Positions 20,140 to 29,185 of a stretch of DNA of 64,000 nt are shown here, one piece after another. Position 1 is the first letter of the stretch. Every line of letters begins with the position of its first letter. Made by a program: the position numbers and the translations under genes. Under the pieces are notes generated by a model. That model was not told where the DNA came from. It worked only from the letters and a program-made list of their open reading frames with translations, and did not search any database. The stretch comes from Hoeflea sp. BAL378 (GTDB taxonomy: Bacteria; Pseudomonadota; Alphaproteobacteria; Rhizobiales; Rhizobiaceae): NCBI RefSeq assembly GCF_000759435.1, contig NZ_JRJG01000006.1, positions 62,001-126,000 on the forward strand, written 5' to 3'.

Positions 20140-20206
20140 GTGTTTTCAGCTCCCTTTTGAGATCATAAGATCGCATCAGGGTTCAGAATGCAAGAACCGT
20201 GCAGAA

Positions 20207-20235
20207 TTTACCGATTTCGCGGAGCGACTTATATT
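20207..20235 (+). promoter_or_regulatory. Candidate sigma-70-type promoter for the EamA gene
   Basis: TTTACC (20207-20212) and TATATT (20230-20235) are separated by 17 bases. The -10 matches in 5 of 6 positions and the -35 in 4 of 6. It predicts a start near 20242, giving a leader of about 160 nt. Confidence 0.5.
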
Positions 20236-20271
20236 TTCTTGGCCATTGTTGCACTCAGGCAGCAAGCAGCC

Positions 20272-20291
20272 GGCGGCGCACCGCCTGTTTT
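20272..20291 (+). terminator. Leader terminator-like hairpin upstream of the EamA gene
   Basis: GGCGG pairs with CCGCC around a CGCA loop and is followed by TGTTTTT. The stem is only 5 bp, but the T run and its place within the predicted leader suggest an attenuator or an early termination point. Confidence 0.35.
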
Positions 20292-20401
20292 TCAGGCCCG
20301 GCCGGCTCCGGGGTTGCGCTGGGCCGGGGCCGGGGCTACCCCTCTCAGTCTTTGCTGTCCCACCGGTCGCGCCCCGGCGCCCAAGCCTCAGGTTCCCGTT
20401 C

Positions 20402-21289
20402 ATGTCGCTCGATCGCCTCGCCCCAGCCGTGTTTGTCCTGCTCTGGTCGACCGGGTGGATCGTCGCCAAATATGCGAGCCCGCATGCCGATCCGCTGACC
20501 TTCCTGAGCCTCCGCTTCACCATCGCCGCGGTGCTGTTCGCGGTCCTGGCGATGGTAAGCCGCGCCGCCTGGCCCCGCACCCGCGCGGGCTGGATGCACG
20601 CCGTCGTGTCGGGCGTGTTTCTGCACGGTCTCTATCTCGGCGGCGTCTGGTGGGCGATCGCGCAAGGGGTGCCGTCGTCCGTCTCCGGCCTGATCGCGGC
20701 GCTGCAGCCGCTGATGACCGCGATCGCGGCGCCCTACATCGTCGGCGAGCGCCTGAGCGGGCCGCAGAAACTGGGCGTGGTGCTCGGCTTCGCCGGCCTT
20801 GCGGTCGCTATCCTGCCGCGGGTCCTCGCGCTCGACGCGGCGATGATGCAGGTCGCGCTGGTGCCGCTCCTTGTCAATGTCGTCGCCATGGCCTCGGTGA
20901 CTTCCGGCACGCTCTACCAGAAGCGGCATCTGCAGGAAGGCGATCTGCGGGCGATCGCGTCCCTGCAATATGTCGGCGGATGCCTGGTGGTCATGCCGCT
21001 GGCGCTGCTGATCGAGCCGCTCAGGATCGACTGGAACCTGGAATTCGCGCTTGCCATGGCCTGGTCGGTGCTGGGCCTCTCCCTGGTCTCGATCATGCTG
21101 CTTCTCTATCTCATCCGCCGCGGCCAGGTCTCGCGGGCGGCCTCGCTCACCTATCTGGTGCCGCCGGCGGTGGCCATCGAAAGCTGGTTCCTGTTCGGCG
21201 AGGAACTCACAGTGCCGATGATCCTCGGCACCGTGATCGTCGTCATCGGCGTCTGGCTGACCAACCGGAAGACCCGGATCATCGCCTGA
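20402..21289 (+). CDS. EamA-family drug/metabolite transporter
   Basis: A 295-residue inner-membrane protein with ten hydrophobic segments in two EamA halves. The first half contains LLWSTGWIVAKYASPHADP, a typical EamA opening. The second ends SLTYLVPPAVAIESWFLFGE, the conserved PP-containing motif before the last helices. Direction is usually export of a small metabolite or amino acid, but the substrate is not predictable. Its stop codon directly abuts that of the convergent MttB-family gene (TGATCA). Confidence 0.88.
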   Translation: MSLDRLAPAVFVLLWSTGWIVAKYASPHADPLTFLSLRFTIAAVLFAVLAMVSRAAWPRTRAGWMHAVVSGVFLHGLYLGGVWWAIAQGVPSSVSGLIAALQPLMTAIAAPYIVGERLSGPQKLGVVLGFAGLAVAILPRVLALDAAMMQVALVPLLVNVVAMASVTSGTLYQKRHLQEGDLRAIASLQYVGGCLVVMPLALLIEPLRIDWNLEFALAMAWSVLGLSLVSIMLLLYLIRRGQVSRAASLTYLVPPAVAIESWFLFGEELTVPMILGTVIVVIGVWLTNRKTRIIA

Positions 21290-22888
21290 TCAGAAATCGG
21301 TCGGCACCCCGCCCTCGCTCTTGCGGCGGGCGACGAAGGCGTCGAGTTCCTCCTCGATCGCCGGATCGAGCGGCGGCGCCTCGTAATTGGCCAGGGTGTC
21401 CTTCCAGACGCGGTTGGCGTGGTCATAGGTGGTCGGCTGGCCGGCGAGGCTCCAGCTCTCGAAATTGCGCCAGTCCGACAGGATCGGCGAATAGAACGCG
21501 GTCTCGTAGCGCGACAGCGTGTGCGCGGTGCCGAAATAGTGCCCGCCGGGGCCAACTTCGGCGATCGCATCCATGGCCAGCGCCTCCGGGCTGGTGTCGA
21601 GCGGCGCCAGGAACTCGGCCACCATCTGCAGCATGTCGACGTCGAGGATGAACTTCTCGAACGAGGCCGTGAGACCGCCTTCCATCCAGCCGGCCGCGTG
21701 CATGATGAAATTGCCGCCGCCCTGGACCACGGCCCACAGCGACATCATCGATTCATAGGCCGACTGGGCGTCGAGTGTGTTGGCGGCGCAGGTGTTGGAG
21801 GTGCGGTAGGGCACGCCGTAGCGCCGCGCGAGCTGTCCGCCCGCCATCACCGCCTTCATGTATTCGGGCGTTCCGAAGGCGGGCGCGCCCGACTTCATGT
21901 CGACATTGGAGGTGAAGCCGCCATAGACCACCGGCGCGCCGGCGCGGACCATCTGCGTGAAGGCGATGCCGGCAAGCGCCTCGGCGTTCTGCTGCACCAG
22001 CGCGCCGGCGATGGTGACCGGGGCCATCGCGCCGGCAAGCGTGAACGGGGTGATCACAACCACCTGGTTGCGCGCCGACATCTCGATGATGCCCTGCAGC
22101 ATCGGCGCATCGTAGCGGAGCGGCGACGAGGCGTTGATGATGGTGAACAGCGACGGCTCGGCTTCCAACTGCTCGGCGCTGATGCCGCGGCCGATGCGCA
22201 CGATCTCGAGTGCATCAAGATTGCGCTCCTTGCCCAGAGAATAGGCATGGAACGGCTTGTCCGTGAGCTTGACCATGTCCGACAGGCAATCGATGTGGCG
22301 CACCGAGGCGTGCAGGTCGGTGGGCTCCACCGGGTAGCCGCCGGTCATGTGGATGATGTCGAAGGATTGCGCCAGCTTGACCAGGTTGCGGAAGTCCTCC
22401 TGGGTGCCGGTCCTGCGGCCGGTGTCGCGGTCCGAGCAGTAGGGCGCCGAGGCAACCTGCGCGAAGGCGATGTTGCGGCCGCCGATCTCGACATTGCGTT
22501 CGGGATTGCGGGCATGCAGCGTGAACGGTCCGGGCGCCTTGCCGACCATGTCCATGACCAGGCCGCGGTCGAGCCGCACCCGCTCGCTGCCGGCCGCGAC
22601 ATCGGCGCCGGCGGCCTTGAGCCGGTCGCGGGCCTCGGCCAGCATGAAGTCCATGCCGATCTCCTCGAGCACCTTCAGCGACGCCTCGTGGATGGCCTCG
22701 AGCCCCTCCTCGCTCAACAGCAGGGACGGATCCTGGGTGTTGAGGATCGACCGGTAGCGCAGGGTGGCCGGGCTTTTCCGGCCCTTGCCACGGTCTCCGC
22801 CGCGGCCGCCGCCGACGCGTCTGCGCCGCTCGGGCGCGCCCGCCGTGTTCTCGATGGCTGCGGGCACGATGTCGTCAAAGCTGCTCAT
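21290..22888 (-). CDS. MttB-family (trimethylamine methyltransferase-like) protein without pyrrolysine
   Basis: A 532-residue protein of the MttB superfamily, corrinoid-dependent methyltransferases for quaternary amines. It is a continuous frame with no in-frame amber codon, so it lacks pyrrolysine and belongs to the non-Pyl branch. Known members there act on glycine betaine or related compounds. Conserved segments include ATLRYRSILNTQDP, YPVEPTDLHASVRH, INASSPLRYDAPML and GPGGHYFGTAHTLSRYE. Start at 22888 gives the usual length; no strong ribosome site was found. No corrinoid protein or methyltransferase-2 gene is adjacent. Confidence 0.88.
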   Translation of the reverse strand: MSSFDDIVPAAIENTAGAPERRRRVGGGRGGDRGKGRKSPATLRYRSILNTQDPSLLLSEEGLEAIHEASLKVLEEIGMDFMLAEARDRLKAAGADVAAGSERVRLDRGLVMDMVGKAPGPFTLHARNPERNVEIGGRNIAFAQVASAPYCSDRDTGRRTGTQEDFRNLVKLAQSFDIIHMTGGYPVEPTDLHASVRHIDCLSDMVKLTDKPFHAYSLGKERNLDALEIVRIGRGISAEQLEAEPSLFTIINASSPLRYDAPMLQGIIEMSARNQVVVITPFTLAGAMAPVTIAGALVQQNAEALAGIAFTQMVRAGAPVVYGGFTSNVDMKSGAPAFGTPEYMKAVMAGGQLARRYGVPYRTSNTCAANTLDAQSAYESMMSLWAVVQGGGNFIMHAAGWMEGGLTASFEKFILDVDMLQMVAEFLAPLDTSPEALAMDAIAEVGPGGHYFGTAHTLSRYETAFYSPILSDWRNFESWSLAGQPTTYDHANRVWKDTLANYEAPPLDPAIEEELDAFVARRKSEGGVPTDF

Positions 22889-23165
22889 TTGAACCTGTCC
22901 CCGTCCTGGTGCTGTCCTGCCCGGCGCGATCCCTGTCGGTCGCTCGCGGGTCGCGATGGAGCGAGACGCTATGCCGGTCTCGTCGTTCCCGCAAGGCGTC
23001 CCGGGAAGCATATTTTCGCCTCGCCGCCAACGCGTGTCGCCGACAAGTCTCGCGTAAGCAGGGCATTCTAGTCTCGACGCCATGGTTAACGCTTTATTTA
23101 AAGCCGGCATGCAAGATGGCAGGCGGTGACACAGGCCGGAACGTGCATTAGCGGGGATTTGCCGG
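22889..23165. other. Divergent gap between the MttB-family gene and the hybrid kinase
   Basis: A 277-bp region expected to hold both promoters. A CtrA-like half-site pair lies at 23086-23100. The rest shows no recognisable element. Confidence 0.45.
23086..23100 (+). promoter_or_regulatory. CtrA-like site (one mismatch)
   Basis: TTAACGCTTTATTTA reads TTAA-N7-TTTA, one base off the CtrA consensus TTAA-N7-TTAA. It is 66 bp upstream of the hybrid histidine kinase start. The first ten bases are identical to the perfect site at 31705 read on the minus strand. Confidence 0.35.
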
Positions 23166-26100
23166 GTGGGAGACTTCGAAAGTACCGACAGTGAGGACGT
23201 GCTTGCGGACGCATGCGCGCGGGTTGGCAGCGACCCGAACCCGGCGTTCGTCAAGGATTCGGAACTTCGCTACGTTGCCGTCAACCCCGCCTATGCGGAG
23301 CTGTGGGACTGCAACCCCGCCTCCCTCATCGGCCAGCAGAGCCATCAGCATTTTGATTCGATCGAACAGAACGACCGCGACGAGAAGGAACGCCGCAGCC
23401 TCGTCTTCGGCAAGGACCAGGTCGCGCTCTTCGCCCATCCGCTGAAAGGCGGGCGCTACCGCGTGCGCATCCACCGCAAGCGCCAGCCCACCGGAAAGAC
23501 CTTCATCGTCGGCCATTTCGAGCCCATCGCCGGCGTGCGCTTCGAAACCGGTCAGGCGGACAAGCCCAAGACCGCCGTCGAAGCGCCCGCGGCGCCGGCC
23601 CCCGTCGCGCCCGCCGGGGAGGCCCCGGCTCACGACACCGCCATGCGCGGCGACCACAAGCTGCTGCAGGCGGCGATCGAGGCCGCGGCCCAGCCGATCG
23701 CGGTGTTCGACGGACAGGGGCGAATTGTCGCCGAAAGCCGCACCCACAAGACCGCAAGCGGCCCGTGGCACACCACACCCTTGCCGGAGGGCGGCGTGCT
23801 GCAATGGGCCGCGCCGGACCAGGTAGCAGGCCGGAACGATCCCGCGGCGCCGCGCGACGGCCGGTCCGCACCGGCGGAAGGCGCTGAGTCAGAGAGTTCC
23901 CTGCTCAACCGGTTCAATGAGATCTTCGACTGCATGGAAGTCGGCATCGTTCTTTATGGCCCCGACGATGTCCTGCTCTACGTCAACCCGGCGATGGATG
24001 CGCTGACCGCGCCCGACTACAGCCTCACGGTCGGCCAGCCCCTGCGCTCGGTCCTCGACGTCACCTGCAGCATCCGTCCCGACGAAGATCCCGCCGCCCG
24101 CAATGCCTGGATCGCCATGCGCACCGCGGCGCATCGCGACTTCGGCAAGGCGACGGTCGAGCAGTTGAAGAACGGCCGCTGGATCCGGCTCATCAACCGG
24201 GGGCTTGGCGATGGCTGCGTCCTGGGTTTGCGGATCGACGTCACCGATCTCAAGCAGCGCGAGGCCGCCCTTGAAAGCAAGGTCGCCGAGAACGAGCTGT
24301 TCCGCGCCATCCTCGACGAAATGCCGGTCTCGAGCTTCGTCAAGGACGAGGACTACCGCTACACCTATGTCAACCGCGCCCATGGCAGGCTGACCGGGAT
24401 CTCCAGCGCCGACATGATCGGCCGGGACGATTTCCAGATCTTCGGCGACCACGGCCAAGCCCTGCGCGATGCCGATGTCGAGGTCATGAAAGGCCACGAC
24501 GTGATCGAGCGCGACGCGGACATCGCCAATGCAAGAGGCGAGGCGCTGAAGCTGATCGACCGCAAGGTCTGCTTCACCGATCCCGCCGGCCGGCGCTATT
24601 TGCTGGGGACCACGCTCGATGTGAGCGAGATGAGGCGCCGCGAGGAGGAAGTCTTCGAGGCGCGGCGGCTTGCCGAAATCAACCGCTCGGACCTCGAAAG
24701 CGCCATCGACGCCATGCACATGGGCGTGGTCGTTGTCGACAGGGATCACAATGTCGAGCTGGTCAACGGCGCCTTCTTCCGGATCTGGAAGATCAAGCCG
24801 GACGACTCCTACCGGGGCGCGCCGTTCCGGCGCCTCATCGACGTCAACCGCCACAACGGCATCTACCAGGTGGCCGAGGACAAGTTCGAGGACTACATCA
24901 AGACACGGCTGGAAGAGATCAGCGCCGGATATGTCGAGCCGCGCGAGTTTGCGCGGGCCGACGGCAGGACCATGATCTATTCCGTCCGCGCCCTGTCCGA
25001 GGGCAAGCGGATGATCTCCTATTTCGATGTCACCGAACTCAAGCAGCGGGAGCAGGAGCTGATGCTCGCCCGCAGGGATGCCGAATACGCCAGCGAGCTG
25101 CTGCAAGGCGCTGCCGGCGCCATGGCGCAGGGCCTGATGGTGACCAGCGCAGGCAGGATCCAGTTCGCCAACGACACGTTGAGGGACATGATGGGGGTCC
25201 CCGCGGAACTGGTGGCGCCGGGCAGCTCGCTGGAAGCCTATCTGCGCTTCTGCCAGCAGGCTGCCTTGCCCGGCGAGGAGGGCAAGGACGCCGACGAAGG
25301 CGACATCGACAATATTCTCAAGTGTCACCGCGACGGCATCGCCCATACGCTCGAGATGCAGGTGCCCAAAGGCCTGTGGCTGAGGATCGACGCCAAGCCC
25401 GCCGCCAACAACACCATGATCACCACCTTCACGGACGTCACCGACGCGAAGACGCGCGAGGGCGAACTCGAGGAGCTCCTGGGCAAGGCCGAGATCGCCG
25501 ATCGCGCCAAGTCCGAGTTCCTGGCCAATATGAGCCACGAGATCCGCACGCCGATGAACGGCGTCCTGGGCATGGCGGAACTGCTGTCGCGGACCGACCT
25601 CGACACCCGTCAGCGCACCTTCACCGACATCATCGTCAAGTCCGGGAATGCGCTGCTGACCATCATCAACGACATCCTCGATTTCTCCAAGATCGATGCA
25701 GGCCAGCTCGTTCTCGACGCATCGCCGTTCGACATCCGCGAGACCGTCGAGGACGTCGCGACGCTGGTCTCGAGCCGTGCCGCGGAGAGGGACATCGAGC
25801 TCATCGTCCGCATCGATCCCGAGCTTCCGGCGCGCGTCGTCGGAGACATGGGCCGCGTGCGCCAGGTGATCACCAATCTCGCCGGCAACGCCATCAAGTT
25901 CACCGAATCCGGCTATGTCCTGATCGAGCTGACCGGCAGCGTCAATGCCGACAGGACGCTGGATATGAAGCTCCGGGTGGAGGATACCGGAATCGGCATT
26001 CCTCAGGACAAGCTCGACGCCGTGTTCGAGAAGTTCTCGCAGGTCGACACCTCCTCGACCCGCCGCCACGAGGGCACCGGGCTCGGGCTCGCCATCACCT

Positions 26101-27167
26101 CGCGGCTGGTGAGCCTGATGGGCGGAACGATCCGGGCCGAAAGCTCGGTCGGCCAGGGGTCGGTGTTCACCATCGAGGTGTCGATGCCGGTCGACCACAC
26201 CGCGCCCAAGGCCCGTGTCGCTCCCTTCGATGTGACCGGATCGAGGATCCTGGTGATCGACGACAATCCCGTCAACCGCGCCATTCTGAACGAACAACTC
26301 ACCGCCTGGGGTTTTGACGCCTGCGCCGCCGTCTCCGGCCAGGAGGGCATCGAAGTGCTGGAGGCGGCCGCCCGCTTCGATGTTCCCGTCGATGCCGTCA
26401 TCCTCGACTACCACATGCCCGACATGGACGGCGTGATGACCGCCCGCGCCATCCGCAAGATTTTCGGTCCGGACAATCCGCCGATCATCATGCTGACCTC
26501 GATGGACATCAAGTCCTCCGAGGCCGACTTCCGGAAGGGCGTCGTGCAGGCGACGCTGATGAAGCCGGCGCGCTCGTCGCTCCTGCTCGAAACCATTGTC
26601 GAGGTGCTACAGGTCTCGGCCCAGAGCCAGGCCCGCATTCCGGCGGCATCCAAGCCGAAGACCGCGGCGCCTGTTCCGGCTCAAGCCTCCACGCCGCCCA
26701 GGCTGGTGGTGCATTCCTCCGGCGCCGAGCCGCAGACCCGCGCGCCTGCCTCGCCGCACAGCCGTCTCGACATCCTGGTGGCGGAGGACAACGAGGTCAA
26801 CCAGATCGTCTTCACGCAGATCCTCGAGGATCTGGGCGTGCGCTATCAGATCGCCGACAATGGCGGCAGCGCGTTCGAGCTGTGGAGGAGCCACCGTCCG
26901 GCGCTGATCCTGATGGATGTCTCCATGCCGGTGATGAACGGGCATCAGGCGACGCAGGCGATCCGCAAGGCCGAGGCCGAGGATCCTTCGCTCGGCCGCA
27001 CGCCGGTCGTGGGCGTCACCGCCCATGCGCTCACCGGCGACCGCGAGCGGTGCCTGGAGGCCGGCATGGACGATTACCTGTCCAAGCCGATCAGCCCGGA
27101 GAAGCTCGAGGCGAAGATCCGCGAATGGCTGCCCGCCGACATTTCGGCCCGCATCAGCCAGGGCTGA
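23166..27167 (+). CDS. Multi-PAS hybrid sensor histidine kinase with two receiver domains
   Basis: A 1333-residue soluble hybrid kinase with no membrane segment. PAS-like domains are at about 15-110, 245-365 (after a linker rich in Pro/Ala), 375-495, 510-630 and 640-765. The HisKA box SHEIRTPMNGVLGM places the phospho-histidine at H791. The ATPase domain (NLAGNAIKFTESG; DTGIGIP; GTGLGLAI) spans about 895-1010. Two receivers follow, with predicted aspartates D1081 (VILDYHMPDMDG) and D1251 (ILMDVSMPVMNG). No HPt domain is visible, so the output partner is elsewhere. GTG start; a CtrA-like site lies upstream. The last 14 bp overlap the convergent mnmD. Confidence 0.9.
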   Translation: MGDFESTDSEDVLADACARVGSDPNPAFVKDSELRYVAVNPAYAELWDCNPASLIGQQSHQHFDSIEQNDRDEKERRSLVFGKDQVALFAHPLKGGRYRVRIHRKRQPTGKTFIVGHFEPIAGVRFETGQADKPKTAVEAPAAPAPVAPAGEAPAHDTAMRGDHKLLQAAIEAAAQPIAVFDGQGRIVAESRTHKTASGPWHTTPLPEGGVLQWAAPDQVAGRNDPAAPRDGRSAPAEGAESESSLLNRFNEIFDCMEVGIVLYGPDDVLLYVNPAMDALTAPDYSLTVGQPLRSVLDVTCSIRPDEDPAARNAWIAMRTAAHRDFGKATVEQLKNGRWIRLINRGLGDGCVLGLRIDVTDLKQREAALESKVAENELFRAILDEMPVSSFVKDEDYRYTYVNRAHGRLTGISSADMIGRDDFQIFGDHGQALRDADVEVMKGHDVIERDADIANARGEALKLIDRKVCFTDPAGRRYLLGTTLDVSEMRRREEEVFEARRLAEINRSDLESAIDAMHMGVVVVDRDHNVELVNGAFFRIWKIKPDDSYRGAPFRRLIDVNRHNGIYQVAEDKFEDYIKTRLEEISAGYVEPREFARADGRTMIYSVRALSEGKRMISYFDVTELKQREQELMLARRDAEYASELLQGAAGAMAQGLMVTSAGRIQFANDTLRDMMGVPAELVAPGSSLEAYLRFCQQAALPGEEGKDADEGDIDNILKCHRDGIAHTLEMQVPKGLWLRIDAKPAANNTMITTFTDVTDAKTREGELEELLGKAEIADRAKSEFLANMSHEIRTPMNGVLGMAELLSRTDLDTRQRTFTDIIVKSGNALLTIINDILDFSKIDAGQLVLDASPFDIRETVEDVATLVSSRAAERDIELIVRIDPELPARVVGDMGRVRQVITNLAGNAIKFTESGYVLIELTGSVNADRTLDMKLRVEDTGIGIPQDKLDAVFEKFSQVDTSSTRRHEGTGLGLAITSRLVSLMGGTIRAESSVGQGSVFTIEVSMPVDHTAPKARVAPFDVTGSRILVIDDNPVNRAILNEQLTAWGFDACAAVSGQEGIEVLEAAARFDVPVDAVILDYHMPDMDGVMTARAIRKIFGPDNPPIIMLTSMDIKSSEADFRKGVVQATLMKPARSSLLLETIVEVLQVSAQSQARIPAASKPKTAAPVPAQASTPPRLVVHSSGAEPQTRAPASPHSRLDILVAEDNEVNQIVFTQILEDLGVRYQIADNGGSAFELWRSHRPALILMDVSMPVMNGHQATQAIRKAEAEDPSLGRTPVVGVTAHALTGDRERCLEAGMDDYLSKPISPEKLEAKIREWLPADISARISQG

Positions 27168-27906
27168 CGGCGGCGCCGGCGAGAATTCCCGCGCTCATGG
27201 CGCGCTTGCCCGCATGCCCGGGACGTTTTTCCACCGCGAACCCGGCTGCCTCGAGGTTCCGCCGCACCCAGCCCGCCGCCGAATAGGTGGCGAAGGTGCA
27301 CCCCGGCGCGGTCCGCGCCGCCACCAGGCGCATCAGCTCTTGAGACCACATGTCCGGGTTGCGCGCGGGCGAGAACCCGTCGAGAAACCAGGCGTCCGCG
27401 TCAAGCCGCGCGGCCTGAAGCCGCTCCAGCGCCGGTCCGGCATGGATAAGGAGGCCGACCGATCGCCCGGCGTCCTGAAACTCAAGCCGGATGTCGCCTG
27501 CGGGCGCATCGGGCCAGGCCGCCGTGAGCCGGGAGGTGCGTTCCGCGAGATCCGGCCAGGCCGACAGCGCGCGCGCCATGTCGCTGCGCGAGAGCGCGGA
27601 GAGTTCGAACGAGTGGAACTCCAGCCGCGCGCCTTCGGGGGCCGCCGTCTCGAAGGCCGACCAGGTCTCGATGAAATTGAGCCCTGTGCCGAATCCGAGC
27701 TCGCCGATGACGAAGCCGGGCCTCTCCGCGAAGCGCTGCGGCAGGCCGTTGCCGGCCAGGAACACATGGCGGCATTCGGCCCGTCCGTCGGCGCGGGAAT
27801 AATAGAAGTCGCCAAATTCCTCGGAATAGGGCATATCGCCGTCATGCCAGGACAGCCGTGCGGGCTGTCCGGCGGCGGCGTCGTCCGGGGCGGAAGGATC
27901 GATCAT
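27154..27906 (-). CDS. mnmD: tRNA 5-methylaminomethyl-2-thiouridine methyltransferase domain protein MnmD
   Basis: A 250-residue stand-alone version of the methyltransferase half of E. coli MnmC. It would convert nm5s2U34 to mnm5s2U34 in tRNA anticodons using S-adenosylmethionine. Motifs seen are SEEFGDFYYSRADGRAE, HVFLAGNGLPQRF, GELGFGTGLNF (SAM site) and WFLDGFSPARNPDMWS. The FAD-oxidase half is absent from this protein, but a DAO-type FAD protein starts divergently at 27905, and the two start codons overlap (CATG). It overlaps the kinase gene by 14 bp at its 3' end. Confidence 0.88.
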   Translation of the reverse strand: MIDPSAPDDAAAGQPARLSWHDGDMPYSEEFGDFYYSRADGRAECRHVFLAGNGLPQRFAERPGFVIGELGFGTGLNFIETWSAFETAAPEGARLEFHSFELSALSRSDMARALSAWPDLAERTSRLTAAWPDAPAGDIRLEFQDAGRSVGLLIHAGPALERLQAARLDADAWFLDGFSPARNPDMWSQELMRLVAARTAPGCTFATYSAAGWVRRNLEAAGFAVEKRPGHAGKRAMSAGILAGAAVSPG

Positions 27907-29089
27907 GGGTGTTGCCGATAGCGGCGTGGTGCGCGGCGGTCAAGCTGCTCCCGATCTGCTGATCGCCGGCGCCGGCGTGGCGGGCCTGTGGCTGACGGTG
28001 AAGGCGGCGCGCGCCGGACTGTCGGTCATGCTGGTCGAGCCCGGCACGCCCGGTTGCGGCGCCAGCGGCGGGTTCCTGGGCGCGCTGATGCCGCACAGCC
28101 CCGAGCGCTGGAACGGCAAGAAGGATTTCCAGTTTCGCGCGTTGGTGGATCTCGAGGACGAGATCGCCCGGCTGGAATCGGACACCGGCGCCTATTGCGG
28201 TTACCGCCGCGTCGGCCGGATCCTGCCCCTGACTTCCGAACGCGGCCGCGCCGAGGCGATCGAGCGGACGGCCGACGCCCGCGCCAATTGGGGGCCGCGC
28301 TTCAGCTACGAGGTCAACCACACGCCCGACCGCAGCGGCTGGCCCGACATGCTGCGCGCCCCGCACGGCGTGGTCTGCGAAACGCTCTCCGCCCGGCTGT
28401 CGCCGCCGGGCCTGATCGGCGCGCTGCTGTCGCGCCTTGCGGTGATGCCCAATGTCGAGCTGCGCCTGGGCGCAGCCGTGGTCGGCATCGCGCACCACGC
28501 GCACGAGGCCCGCCTGTCCGACGGATCCAGCGTGAGCTACGGCCATGTCGCGCTCGCCAACGGCGTCGGCGCCTTCGCGCTGGTCGAACGCGCCGCGGGC
28601 CTTCCGGCCGGCTCGCTCGGCGGCGGCGTCAAGGGCCAGGCGGCGCTGCTCGACGCCGGGGCGTCGCCCGATCTGCCGCTGGTCTATGACGACGGCGTCT
28701 ATGTGATCGTCCACGAGAACGGCCATGTCGCCATCGGCTCGACCAGCGAACGGGATTTCGACGATCCGTCCGGCACCGACGACCAGCTCGACGAGATCGT
28801 CAAAAGGGCGCGCAAGCTCTGCCCGCTCATCAAGCATGCCCCCGTGCTGCGCCGCTGGGCCGGGGTGCGCCCGCGCGCGGTGGGCACCGATCCGATGCTC
28901 GGCTCGGTTCCTGGCGCGCCCGGGGTTCTGGCCATGACCGGCGGCTTCAAGATCAGCTTCGGCATCGCCCACCGCATGGCCGATTGCCTCGTCGCGGCCA
29001 TCACCGGAATGGAGGGTCCCGAGACCCCCCTGAGCTTCGCCGTCGACCACCACGCCGCCAAGGCCGCCCGTAAGGCCGCCGCGGGCTGA
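27905..29089 (+). CDS. DAO-type FAD-dependent oxidoreductase (possible MnmC oxidase-like partner)
   Basis: A 394-residue DAO-family flavoprotein. The dinucleotide-binding motif GAGVAG is at residues 22-27 and a C-terminal segment RRWAGVRPRAVGTDPMLG closes the FAD site as in glycine oxidase and MnmC(o). The start is supported by AAGGA seven bases before the ATG. Its start codon overlaps that of mnmD on the other strand. In enterobacteria the same two activities are fused in MnmC, so this protein may oxidise cmnm5U34 in tRNA. A glycine oxidase-like role is the alternative. Confidence 0.75.
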   Translation: MGVADSGVVRGGQAAPDLLIAGAGVAGLWLTVKAARAGLSVMLVEPGTPGCGASGGFLGALMPHSPERWNGKKDFQFRALVDLEDEIARLESDTGAYCGYRRVGRILPLTSERGRAEAIERTADARANWGPRFSYEVNHTPDRSGWPDMLRAPHGVVCETLSARLSPPGLIGALLSRLAVMPNVELRLGAAVVGIAHHAHEARLSDGSSVSYGHVALANGVGAFALVERAAGLPAGSLGGGVKGQAALLDAGASPDLPLVYDDGVYVIVHENGHVAIGSTSERDFDDPSGTDDQLDEIVKRARKLCPLIKHAPVLRRWAGVRPRAVGTDPMLGSVPGAPGVLAMTGGFKISFGIAHRMADCLVAAITGMEGPETPLSFAVDHHAAKAARKAAAG

Positions 29090-29185
29090 ATTGCCGCAAC
29101 AGCTTGCGGTTTTTCTTCAAAGTCCCGGTCTCGACTTTTGGGGCCGGGCTGGTACCGTTCGGCGCAGGTGAGATAGGACGCATTG

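Larger units (their letters stand above)
20140..20401. other. Divergent regulatory region between the ATP-grasp cluster and the EamA gene
   Basis: A 262-bp gap. On the plus strand it holds a promoter-like pair (20207-20235) and a terminator-like hairpin (20272-20291) before the EamA start at 20402. No open frame of note is present. The minus-strand promoter of the ATP-grasp cluster should also be here but was not located. Confidence 0.5.

Noticed and set aside
23889-26414. Very long open frame on the strand opposite the hybrid kinase (841 codons)
   Set aside because: High GC and codon bias keep this antisense frame open; the kinase domains on the plus strand are unambiguous and the antisense product has no recognisable domain.
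29104-29185. Extension of the frame upstream of uraD that crosses puuE (499 codons)
   Set aside because: The in-frame extension reads antisensical, arginine-rich sequence across puuE; the real uraD start is the ATG at 30106 that overlaps the puuE stop.
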